Assembly (NCBI RefSeq): GCF_000247695.1
Contig: NW_004624732.1
Location: forward strand, 22,450,869 to 22,514,868
Direction: 5' to 3'
DNA: 64,000 nt
Source of the DNA: Heterocephalus glaber
Lineage: Eukaryota; Chordata; Mammalia; Rodentia; Bathyergidae
Part shown: positions 21,604 through 32,536 of the stretch, piece by piece
Position numbering within the stretch: the first letter of the stretch is position 1
How the letters are laid out: each line of letters starts with the position of its first letter
Position numbers and translations under genes: made by a program
Notes under the pieces: model-generated
Database searches by the model: none
What the model saw: only the letters and a program-made list of their open reading frames with translations
What the model was told of the DNA's origin: nothing

Positions 21604-24600
21604 TGACAAGGATAGGTCAATACATATCAGTTATAACCATCACTGTTAATGGTCTCACTTCAACAATCAAAAGAAATAGACTGGCAGAATGGGTCAAGAA
21701 GAAGGATCCAACAGTATGCTGCATGCAAGAAACACACTTAATTCAAAAAGAAACTCATAGACTGAAAGTTAAAGGATGGAAAACAATACTCCATGCCACA
21801 GAAACCCCCCAAAAAAGCAGGAGTAGCTATTCTTTCTTCACATTAAGTGGATTTTAAACCAACACTGATAAAGAGAGACAAAGAATGACACTATATCCTT
21901 GTAAAGGAAACAATCCAAGAGGAAGAGATGACAATCATGAATGTATATGTACCAAATACTAGTGCACCCAACTATATAAAACAAATACTAACATACATGA
22001 AAAATCAAATAAGCACTAATACAATAGAAGTGGGGGACCTCAATACCCCGCTGTCACAAATAGATAGATCACTTAGACAAAAAACAGCAACAAAATACTA
22101 AAACTCTTGAAGAAATGAATTTAACAGAGGTTTACAGAGTGTTCCATGGCACAAAATCAGAATATACATTATTTTCAACTGCACACAGGTCGTTCTCCAA
22201 AATAGACCAGATAGTCACTCACAGAACATGTTTAAGTAAGTACAGAAGAATTGAAGTTATCCCCTGTATATTATCAGACCATAATGCATTGAAATTGGAG
22301 ATTAATAACAAAAGAAACTGCAAGAATTTCAGAAACACACGTAAATTGAACAACACACTTCTGAATAACCAGGGTCACAGGAGAAATTAAAGAAGAAATC
22401 AGACAGTTCCTAAAATTAAATGACAATGACAATACAACATATCAGAATCTATGGGTCACAATGAAAGCAGTCTTATGAGGGAAATTCATAGCAGTGAATA
22501 CTCACATTAGGAAAACAGAGTGAGTCTAATTAAACAACCTGATGCTGAACCTCAAGCTTCTAGAAAAAGAACAGGACAAACTGAAAACTCATACAAGGGA
22601 GGAAATTATAAAGATCAGAGCAGAAATCAATGCAATGGAGACTAAGAGAATGATACAAAAAAATTAATAAGCCAAGAGTTTGTTCTTCGAAAGAATCAAC
22701 AAAATCAACAAACCCTTAGCCAAACTTATCAGAAAAAGGAAAGAAAAGGCAGAAATCCATTCAATTAGAAAGGAAAAGGGTGAAATTAAAACAGACCCAA
22801 CAGAAATCCAGAGGATCATCAAAACCTACTTCCAGAACCTATATGCCAATAAGATGGAAAACACAGAAGTGGACAGATTCCAAGATAATTATGAATTACC
22901 AAAGTTGAATGAAGAAGACATAAAAATTCTAAACAGCCCAATATCAATGAAATTTAAAACATAATTAAAAACTTGCCAACTAAGAAAAGCCCTGGTCCTG
23001 ATAGCTTCACTGCCAAATTCTACAAGACATTTAGAAGCCAACTATTGCCACTGCTGTTTAAACTCTTCAATGAAATTGAAAGGCAAGCGAGACTCCCAAA
23101 TTCTTTCCTGTAAGCAAGCATCACCTTGATCCCCAAAGCAGAGAAAGACCCAACCGAAAAGGAGAATCATAGGCCAATCTCGCTAATGAAAATAGATGCA
23201 AAAATCCTTAATAAGATACTGGCAAATAGAATGCAGAAGATCATCAAGAAGATCATACACCCTGACCAAGTGGGATTCATCCCAGGGATGCAGGGATGGT
23301 CCAACATATACAAATAAATAAATGTAATACACTATATAAATAGAGGCAAGGACAAAGCTGTATCATCTCAATAGATGCAGAAAAAGCATTTGACAAAATC
23401 CAGCATGCTTTTATGATAAAATCCCTTCAAAAAATTGGAATAGATGGTCTCTACCTCAATCTGATAAGAACCATCTATGAAAAACCAACAGCCAATATCA
23501 TACTAAATGGTCAAAAACTGAAATCCTTCACAGATCAGGAACAAAATGAGGATTTCCACTATCACCACTCCTGTTCAATAAAGTTAGGGAAACATTAGCT
23601 ACAGCAATTAGACAAGAGAAAGAAATAAAAGGAATAAAAATAGGAAATGAAGAAGTCAAATTCTCATTATTGGTAGATGACATGATAGTCTATATAGAAG
23701 ACCCCAAGAACTCCACTAAAAGTCTTCTAGACTTAATAAACAAATTCAGTAAAGTAGCTGGATACAAGGTCAACACACAAAAATCAATAACTGTCCCGTA
23801 CACGAAGAACAGACTCACTGAGAGAGAAATAGGGCAAATAATTCCTTTCACAATAGCATCCAAAAAACTGAAATAGCTAGGAATCAACCTAACAAAGGGA
23901 ATCAAAGACCTCTTCTCTGAAAACTATAGGACTCTGAAAAGAGAGATTGAAGATGATATCAGAAAATGCAAAGACATTTCTTGCTTCTGAGTAGGAAGAA
24001 TCAACAGTTAAAATGGCCATACTTCCAAAACTGCTATATAGATTCAATGTAATCCCAATTGAAATCTCAGCAGCATACTTCACAGAAATTGAGAAAATAA
24101 TCCAAAAATTCATTTTGCACAAGAAGAGACCTAGAATAGCAAAAGCAATTCTAGGTAACAGAGACATGGCAGGGGGTATCACAACCCCCAACTTGAAACC
24201 ATACTACAAAGCTACTGTGATAAAAACAGCATGGTACTGGCAAAGAAATAGACATGAGGACCTGTGGAACAGATTAGAAGATACAAAAACAACTCCACAG
24301 ACACTCAGCCACCTCATCTTTGACAAAGGAGACAAACACCCTCACTGGAGAAAAGATAACCTCTTTAATAAATGGTACTAGAAAAATTGGGATTCAACTT
24401 GCCAAAAATTAAAACTAGACCTAGATCCCTCACCATGAACTAAACTAAAATTGAAATGGATTATAGATCTAAATACTAAAACAGAAACACTGAACCGGAT
24501 TAAACAGAGGTTAGGTAGAACTCTTGAAGACATTGGTGTAGGAAAAGACTTTATTCACACAACTTCAGTTGCTTGCGCACTAGCACAAACAATCAACAAG

Positions 24601-25290
24601 TGGGATCTGTTTTTATTAAAAAGCTTCTGCACAGCAAGAGAAATCACCAACAATAGGAAGAGACAACCTACAATGAGGGAAAAAATTTTCACCTGTTATT
24701 CCTCAGACAAAGATCTACTATCTAGAGTTTATAAAGAACTTTAAAATATTAGACCTCCCAAATTTAAAGAGCCAATCCAAAAATGGACATTTGACATGGA
24801 CAGACATTTCTCAGACAAAGAAGTAGAAATAGCAAATAAATATATGAAAAAATATTCAACATCACTGTTTTTTGGAGAGATGCAAATGAAAACTATGCTG
24901 AGATTTCATCTCACCCCAGAAAGAATGGCTGCTATCATGAAATCAACCAGTAAAGAATGCTGGTGGGGCTTTAGGGAAAGAGGAACACTGCTCCACTGAT
25001 GGTGGGAGTGTAGACTGGTGCCACCATTGTGGAAGTCAGTATGGAGGTACCTCAAGGAACTAGGACTGGAAGTCCCATTTGACCCAGCTATTCCCTTGCT
25101 GGGTATCTTCCCTAAAGAATTAAAAGAATCATACCACAGTGATATATGTGCACCCATGTTCATAGCAGCACAGTTTGTGATAGCTAAAACTTGGAAACAG
25201 CCCAAATGCCCATCAACTGGAGGCTGGATAAAGAAAGTGTGGGTTTTTTTTAATATGAAATGGAGCACTACTCACCCATCAAAATGAAAA
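21604..25290 (+). pseudogene. L1 ORF2 (endonuclease-reverse transcriptase), broken
   Basis: All ORF2p domains are recognisable in shifting frames. Endonuclease: ITITVNGLTSTIKR near the N terminus with the conserved Asn, then CMQETHL with the catalytic Glu, GDLNTPLSQIDR near 22035 and LSDHNALKLEINNK near 22270. Reverse transcriptase: [40 protein letters not shown], and a polymerase box read as [12 protein letters not shown] near 23670 where FADD is normal, so the two catalytic Asp remain. The C-terminal zinc-knuckle zone near 24990 reads LLH, stop, WWECRLV: the first Cys codon has become TGA. Frameshifts occur around 21840, 22390, 22960 and 23600. The Leu-Val change and the stops exclude activity. 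Confidence 0.92.
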
Positions 25291-26089
25291 ATTAGAGACA
25301 TTTGTAGCTAAATGGATGCACATTGAGGCGATACTCTTAAGTGAAATAAATAGGACACACGTGTAAATACCGAATAGTTCTCTGGTGTGAGAAACTGAAA
25401 GTGTAAATAAGGACTAAAAGGTATAATAGATAATGTGAAATAGGAAGAAAAGGGCCAAGGGGAAGTTGAATTGTGAGGGGAAGGGGAAAGGAAAGAAGGG
25501 AATCAAATTAATATGAGAAAATGAAAAAATTGAAACAAAATCTTTGTAAATGGGGAGGATGTAGTGGTTGAAAGGAGATCAGGGGAAGGGGGAAAAAATA
25601 AGAACCAAGAGAGATTACATAAAGGTGCCAATTTCTGATGATGAATGTCATTAGTTTGTATACCTAAAATGTACCAATAAAATTCATTTTAAAAAAAGTT
25701 AATGGACAAGACTTAAACCTTTTTATTATTTTTTCTAAGAATGTTATTCTTTTATTTCTACTGCAAATGCAGTTTTGTAATTATTTGCTTAAATCTTCAA
25801 GTATTCTATGATAGTGTTGAAAAAACACAATTGAGACTTTATGTTGATATTCTATTTTCAACCTGGCTAAATTAATTTATTAAACATTATGGACTTTTGT
25901 GGATTATTTCATGTTTTTTTATACTAATCATATCGACTACAATTAGATTGCTTCAAGTCTTCCTTTTAGCTGAATGCTCTTTTTTTCCTTTTCTAATTGC
26001 TATGGTCTGAACACATTGTACAATGTTGAATAGAAAGGCCAGGAACAGACATGTTTTCCTTCATTTTGCTATTAAGAGGGATAACTTTC

Positions 26090-26310
26090 TTTTATCCCTA
26101 TACCTCATTTCCCTCTCTCCTATCCCCTCCCTTTCAATTTGAAGGAAACAATAGAAACAATGTTTTGTAAAGGGAGAGGGGAAGAAAGATTGAAAGGAAA
26201 GAAAAACTTAAGATATAATATGTACAGGTACAATTTCTGTATGAAAAATATGATCATTATGAATGTCAAAATTAATTTTAAAATAAACAAACAAATATAT
26301 AAACAATGAA
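26090..26310 (+). mobile_element. Short L1 3' end with an inverted 5' part
   Basis: From about 26143 to 26310 the plus strand matches the local L1 3' UTR ('gtaaagggagaggggaagaaagattgaaagg...aacttaagatataatatgtacaggtacaatttc'). The first ~50 bases (26090-26142) are pyrimidine-rich, like the complement of the same UTR. The whole is enclosed by an 11-base perfect TSD ggataactttc at 26079-26089 and 26311-26321. This is the form expected from twin priming, in which the 5' part of the insertion is inverted. Confidence 0.75.
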
Positions 26311-26599
26311 GGATAACTTTCAGTTAAGATGAAATCTGAAGTTTGGCATGGGTTTTTATTACAAATACCCTTTAATGTGTTAGAAAATGTTCCTTCTACC
26401 CTTTATCATAAAAGAGTGCTTTAATTTGTTGGACAGTTTTTTTTTCATTAATAAAATAATCATTTTCCCTTAATCTAGTCATATGGAATGAAAGATTTGT
26501 CTATCTGTTAAACCTACTTGCTTTTCTAGGGTAAATTCTGCTTGTTCAAAGTGTATAACCCTTTTATATTTTGCTGGATTCAATTTGCCAGGTCAGACA

Positions 26600-26990
26600 T
26601 TCCTCCTTAATGACTGAGTTAAGTTCTTGTGATTAGGTTGTTAAGTGAATTGGTCACTAAATGAGGAATTGTATATTGTATTAACATTACAATATTCAGA
26701 ACAAAGGAAAGGAAATTCCAACTTAGTGACTTTGCTTTTATTTGTTTAACTCTTACATGCAGTACTGTAATAGATAACAAAAAATAAAAGTGCAGTACTG
26801 TAATGTCCTGTGCAGTACAATCAGCAAACATTACAGTACTGTAGTGTAGAAGAAGCCACCATAAGGCTGTACTGCTGCACACGTTCCTGAGCCTTAAGCC
26901 TAAATGCGATTGTAAGTCCAAAGAGCACTGCTCCATCATTAACTCCCAGCTATCATTAACCATGTACATCATGAAATGAGGAACACCTAT
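26600..26990. mobile_element. Possible Tigger-type MITE inside old L1
   Basis: The old L1 order breaks near 26600 and resumes near 27000. The block contains 'ttgttaagtgaattggtcactaaatgagga' on the left and 'catcatgaaatgaggaacacctata' on the right, reminiscent of inverted ends of Tigger/mariner MITEs, and repeated cagtactgtaat motifs in the centre with a 13-base inverted pair (cagtactgtaatg near 26798 and its complement near 26829). No transposase. Family unproven. Confidence 0.45.
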
Positions 26991-29837
26991 ACTCTGTCAG
27001 TATTCTGTTGAGTATGATTGTGTCTGTGTCACAGAGAATATTGGTATGTTGTGGGTTTTTTTGTGGTGATTTTGCTCGGTTTTGGTGTCAAGGTAGTACT
27101 CGCCTGATGGAATAAACTGAAAATACTTTCTTTTCTATATTTTAATGGAGTTTAAGAATGATTGGTGTTTATTATTTAGATAACTGATCCCTTGAGAAGT
27201 CCATGTGAACTGGGCTTTGTTGGAAATTTTTGATTACTGTTTCAATATAATTTCTTATTAAAGATCTATTTGGATTTTTTCACTTCTTCAGTTAATTATG
27301 ATAGATACTTTCCTTTGAATTTGTGCAGCTCATTCACATTATCTAATTAGTAGAAACAGTTGTTTATAGTATGTCGTATTAGTAATTTTTCCTTAATTAG
27401 TAGTAATATCTCTTCTTTCATTCCTGATTTTAATAACTTCAATCTTTTCTCTTTTCCTCCCTTGGCTTCCATAGACAAATATTGATCAATTGTCTTCATA
27501 CTTTCAAAAAACAACTAGTTAAAATGATTTATCTCTATTCCTTTTCTAGTCTGTATTTCATTTATTTTTTATCTAATACTTATTATTTCCTTCCTTTACT
27601 GGTGTTACATTGCCCTTCCATTTCAGCTTTTTGAACTGGATGATTATGCTATTCAGTTATTTTTAAATATAAATATTTAGAGTTAAATTTTCTCTATGTA
27701 TTTCATTATCTGTTTCATGAGGACTGTGTTGTAATGTTTCTATAAATGATTTTAATTTCCACATATTTATGAATTTAGCAGTTTTATATCTATTATTAAT
27801 TTTTAATTTGTTCTATTGTGGTTGTTGAAGATATTTTGTGCAGTATAAATGTTTTAAAATTCATTATGATGTTTTTGTGCCCTAACATGTTATTATGAAG
27901 AATACACAATGTGCACATGAGAATAAATCATATTCTGTTATTGTTGGTTAGAAGGTTTAGCAGTTGTCTGTTCGATTCAGTCACTTTGAGGTGTTTATTA
28001 AATGTTCTCTTTCCTTGTTGATCTTCTATCTTATTGTCTAGCCATTATGGAAAGTGAGGATTAACATGTGAAAGTATTAGTTTTGAATGTCTATTTCTTC
28101 CTTCAATGATTTAGCTAATGTATTCAGAATCTGCTATTATGAACATATTTATAATTGTTCTTATCTTATTGTTGGACTGACCATTTTATATAATGTTTAT
28201 ATTTGGCAAAATTCTTGTTCTAAAATTTATTTTATTTGAGATTTATACAGCCTTTCCAGGCCCAGCTTTACTACTTACTACTTTAGCTGGTATATGTTTT
28301 TCTATATTTTTACTTTCAAATTATTTGTATCTTTGAATCTAACATAAATTTCTTATATATGGCATATTGTAGGTCATGGCTTTAATTTTGATTTTGTCAT
28401 AATATTATACTTATTTGACTGTCTTTTAGTTGGAGTTTTTAGTCCCTGATATTTAATGTAATTATTAGTTAATTTTCATTTGTTTTCCACTTTGCTATTC
28501 ATTTTTCAAACACTTCATGTCATTTTCATTCATCTATTCCTTCATTATATCCTTTTTTGTGTTAAATGTATATTGTACTTTACGTTATTTAAGTACCTTT
28601 GTAATTGTTTTTAGTATTTATTTTTATTACTTTTTCTGAATGGTTTCTCTAGGGATTCCAATTGGCATATTTGTAACAGTTTAGTTTACATCAATACTGA
28701 CTTGATTTCAATAGTATGGGAAAATTTTGTCTTTATGTAATTCTAGTTCATTTTCTTCTTTGTGCTTTGTGATGCAAGTTATATCTATCATTATATGCTT
28801 ATAAACACAATGTCTAGCAATAGCTTTATCTGATTTTCTTTACAATAGTAGGAAAATTAGTTGTAAACATATACACTCTTAATATTGTCTTTTAAATTTA
28901 CTGATGTACTTACCTACATTGGTGTTATTTATTCTGTAATGTGGATTCAAGTCACTGTTCAATGTTCTTTTATTTCACTCCTAAGGACTTCCTTTAAGTG
29001 TTTTCTAGAACACATTTTCTAACAATTTATCTCAAGTTTTGCTTCTCTGAGATTGCATTACTTTCTTTTCTTTTTTTGAAAGTTTTGCTGGATTACAGAA
29101 CACTGGATTGACATTAATTTTCTTTTAGCTCCATGAACATGTCATTTTAATCTTTTATTGCCTCTGAGAATTTTAAGAAGTAATCCATTAATATTATTGA
29201 TGATTCCTTATGTGTAATTAAAAGCTTTCACTTTTAAAAATTGTTTCTATTAGTGCATGGGTATTCTATATTTGATGAGTTATTATTCTTAAACTTTCCT
29301 TGACTCACTTGAGAATGGTTTCTTTTAGTTTTCTGAACATATTGAAAGCACCTAATTTAAAACCCTTATCTAATATGTCTAATTTCTGAGCTTCCTCTGG
29401 GATAATTTCTATTGGTTGTTTTTGTCTTTTTATGGACCATAATTTCATATAAATATCTCTCTCTCTATATATATATATATAGATATATTTCTCTTTTTGA
29501 AAACTGGACACTTTAAATAATGTAATATGAAAACTCTGACAGCCAGATTCTATTCCTCACACAATTTAGTGTTGCTGATAGGTGTTATTATTTGGTTGTT
29601 GTGAAAGAATTATTCATAAAATTCTATAAAGTCCATTTGTTGTATGGCTAGTGGAGTCTCTCTACAACTATCTGAATGGTCTGATAATGACTAGGCAGAA
29701 ATTTCTTTAAATTCTTGAAATTAATCAGCCTCCTTAATTTGATATAAATTCTATGTCTGCTTGGTGGTGTGCCTGAAGTACTGAAACACGCATTTACAAC
29801 CATATCTTACAAGGGTATTCATTTTACAGGCTTCTGA

Positions 29838-30055
29838 GTTAGTTCAATTGGGCTAATGTAACAAAATAAAATAAAAATACAATACAATGGACAGTTTAAG
29901 CAGACGTTTATTTTGTCCTCACTTTGGAGACTGGAAGCACAAGATGAAGTTATCAAGGTTGGTGTCTGCTAAGTCCTTTCTACTTGTCTTGTAGGTGACT
30001 TCTCTGCTGATTCCTCAGATAATACTTTCCTCTGTGTGCACAGCTTACTAGGGAA
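29838..30055 (-). mobile_element. Partial MLT1-type (MaLR) LTR
   Basis: The plus strand resembles the complement of the MLT1 3' half: 'gagttagttcaattgggctaatgtaacaaaat', 'agcagacgtttattttgtcctcactttggagactggaagcacaagatgaagttatcaaggttggtgtctg', 'cttgtcttgtaggtgac'. Degraded and cut short; no TSD. Confidence 0.55.
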
Positions 30056-30289
30056 TATTTTTATAATGTGATATGATAAAATGGACAATTATGCCTAGCT
30101 GACTTACGTAAATTGAGACTCTAGGGACCATAAGATTGAATAAACTTTGGCTTCAGAATGAGACTGTCATTACTGCATTTCTAATTTAACCATTCTGATG
30201 ACTGTGACTATAAAATTCAGTGAGGTAATATATCAAAATCTGTTCTTTTCTCTTCTATCAATGAATTAGCAACTCAATTGGGAGGAAAA

Positions 30290-30430
30290 ATTATTCAATG
30301 ATATTATCTCATTTAATTCATGCAACAATACCTTGAAATGGTAACAGAATTCTCAGTATCTGAAGTTCAGGTAATTTAAATGATTTCTCCAAGGTTGAAT
30401 AACTAGTAAGTGTCCAGGAATCAAAGCTCC
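30290..30430 (+). mobile_element. MIR SINE remnant
   Basis: 'tctcatttaattcatgcaacaataccttgaaatgg...gtatctgaagttcaggtaatttaaatgatttctccaaggttgaataactagtaagtg' follows the MIR central and 3' pattern ('tctcatttaatcctcacaac-accctatgaggt...cagagaggttaagtaacttgcccaaggtcacacagctagtaagtg'). Confidence 0.7.
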
Positions 30431-32270
30431 ATTGATGTGTCCTTTCTGGGAAAATCATACTGCCACCCATAAATTTTGTTGAGTAGTGTGGAAGGGATTA
30501 GCATACTGCTAAATCCTCACCTTCACCTTTGTTCAGATCTGCCTGTGTCTTCTCTCCCTGAGATGAGGGAGCTAAATGGAAGTATAGGTAATTGACATGG
30601 GAGGGCCTGATATCCTCTGGGCCCTGGGAAGTAGAAGTGTGCACAGGATTTCTGTGTAAGGAATGTATTACTCCACCTCTTCTCTTGCTTGTCACATGGA
30701 TAAGTGGAATTGCATGGAACTCCTCAGCAACTGGCCTATGAATATGCATAGTGAGGGACCTGTGCTTTCCAGCCCTGCTTTATCACTGCCTCCTCTTGGG
30801 ACCTGATTTTCTCAATAGAGAGGGATTAGTAGCAGTGTGAACCTCAATTCAGGACCTAGGTTCTGCAGTCATTTTTACCTCAGTAAAGCAGTTGATATTA
30901 CTCTCCTTCAGCCAACAGATTTTTTTCAGGTATCCTCTAATTCTTTGTACCCTGGAGCAAAAAATAGGTGTGTCTTGGGATCCCAAATTCTAACAGATCA
31001 GAGATGTATCCCAGAACCTCAAAATGCTTCTGCTTGTATACTGTCTGTAACTTTAAAATTCTAAGTACAAATCTGCCTATACTTGTGATGGAAATATTTA
31101 GATTGCTGGAATTCCAAATTCCCTTCAATTCCTCATTCTTGAAGCACTAAGACCAGTCTCTGGCACATAATAGACACAAAAAAATATATCCACAAAGCGA
31201 AAGAATGAAGAAGCAATCTGAAAAGCAGACCAAGAGTTATGCATAAAAATGCTTACCAGAACATTCTATACTGATCTAAAAATGATTAAAAATAAATGTC
31301 TTAAAAATAGAGCTTTAGTCATGTAAGATTATGATCAATATTGGTCTGTACAATAAAATATGCAGCCAAAACTTTGCATTTATTGAAATTTCATGACAAG
31401 AGAAAATAGAATTGTTACAATACAACCAAAGAAAGTAGATAGACTACAAAATTACTTTATTTGCATGTTAATCCTTTATAAATTAGTTATCTATTAAAAT
31501 ATAAATATACTGGAGACAGTTGTGAAAAGATGGAAATTTGAATTCACATCTATTCTGGCTCTTTCTCAACTACCTCTTGACAAAAGCACAATAGTCAGAG
31601 GAGCCAGAAGTTGGGAGCCAGCTGCAGCCAATGGTCAGATAGGTGTTCACTATGATTAATGAGCCAAGCCCATCGTAGGCTCTTTGCACCCTGAACAATG
31701 CTACATACACACAGAACATTTTTACTATTGGATGCAAAGATGCTCTGTGTGCCAGCCTTATCCTACAGCTCCTCAGGTGGACTAAAAAGACCACATTTGT
31801 AAGTTCTTCATTTTTCACATCACCCATGGAGGGCTGATGGACCATGATGGAGGAGATTTGCTTCTCCTAAGATATGTGGGTCAAACGAGAAACCATAATT
31901 TGTCTCTCCTTGATGGAAAAGGACTTGATTGCCTGGAAAAATAAAGATATATCAGGAAGGAATATGTTCCTTTTCCATCACTTGAGGTAGAATTTGCTTC
32001 AATAGCCATTAGTAGGATCCATTTTGCACTTCTATTTGGAGTAAAGTTGAGGGAGTGAAGCAGCATTGCTTGAGGTTCCAAAGGTTCTTGGCCTCTATTA
32101 GAAAACCTCCAGTGCCTAAATAGCTCTCAGTACATTAGCTAATTTATATGTTTTAGTCATTTTAGCATGTGACATGATGCCAATTAGTTTGCTGAAAAGA
32201 CTCTCATACTTGTCCTTTGGTCAACTCAATAGTCAGTAGGACTCTGATCCAAGAATATTTTTATTGTTAA
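30431..32270. other. Unassigned DNA, no gene seen
   Basis: Open frames of 60-91 codons on both strands (for example 30498-30749 and 31570-31845 on the minus strand) have no recognisable domain. A perfect octamer ATTTGCAT occurs near 31457, isolated. No transposon was assigned. Confidence 0.45.
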
Positions 32271-32354
32271 TTTTTCAGTTCTGGGGATTGATCCCAGGTG
32301 TTTACCACGTGTGCTAGGCAAGTCCTATACCACTGAGGTACATCTCCAGGCCCC
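32271..32354 (-). mobile_element. ID-related (dID-like) SINE fragment, minus strand
   Basis: 'cagttctggggattgatcccaggtgtttaccacgtgtgctaggcaagtcctataccactgaggtacatctccaggcccc' is the complement of an ID body of a subtype that differs from the four ID copies with the 'ggtacc' end: it carries the classic 'gtgctaggcaagt' middle. No clear TSD. Probably an older insertion. Confidence 0.75.
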
Positions 32355-32420
32355 CCACCCTTTTACCAGCTCCCTGAGTGTGTTTGAAGGCAAAGCATTG
32401 CTTTGGTACTTATGCATTCT

Positions 32421-32519
32421 TTTTTTTTTTTTTTTTTTTTTTTTGGTACTGGGGATCAAACTCAGGTCTTTGTGCTTGCACAGCAAGCGGTGAAACCACT
32501 GAGCTAAATCTTCAGCCCA
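32421..32519 (-). mobile_element. ID-type SINE (minus strand), long perfect TSD
   Basis: A T run of about 24, then the complement of the ID body ending 'accactgagctaaatcttcagccc'. It is flanked by a perfect 17-base TSD tggtacttatgcattct at 32404-32420 and 32520-32536. The long pure tail and the undamaged TSD suggest one of the youngest insertions in the window. Confidence 0.95.
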
Positions 32520-32536
32520 TGGTACTTATGCATTCT

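Larger units (their letters stand above)
21356..25695 (+). mobile_element. 5'-truncated LINE-1 (L1-D), 4.3 kb, with TSD
   Basis: Plus-strand L1 starting inside the ORF1 C-terminal domain and continuing through the whole of ORF2 and the purine-rich 3' UTR to 'acctaaaatgtaccaataaaattcatttt' and a short A tail. It is bounded by a 13-base TSD aagttaatggaca at 21343-21355 and 25696-25708, perfect. It lies inside the older minus-strand L1, which resumes exactly after the right TSD. It is the best preserved ORF2 here but still has many stops and frameshifts. Confidence 0.95.
20895..29835 (-). mobile_element. Second older L1 copy (minus strand), nearly full ORF span
   Basis: At about 20895 the sequence jumps back to the L1 thumb region ('gtagatatcctgttgtcccat'), so a separate copy starts. 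Ignoring the later insertions it runs through RT, endonuclease and ORF1-related sequence: 'tattgtggttgttgaagatattttgtgcag', 'cacatgagaataaatcatattctgttattgttgg', then near 29500 'gaaaactggacactttaaataatgtaatatg', a phrase from the 5' part of old L1M elements. It is interrupted by the 4.3-kb L1-D, a short L1 (26090-26310) and a Tigger-like element. The 3' UTR is missing. All coding capacity is lost. Confidence 0.75.

Noticed and set aside
24013..24381. 122-codon plus-strand frame as a gene
   Set aside because: L1 ORF2 sequence (the same block occurs at 3790-4140), inside the L1 bounded by a TSD.
31450..31475. Perfect octamer ATTTGCAT as a promoter element
   Set aside because: A single 8-base match in AT-rich DNA with no associated gene or other promoter elements.
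31570..31845. 91-codon minus-strand frame as a small gene
   Set aside because: No domain, signal peptide or conserved pattern can be seen; length is within chance expectation.
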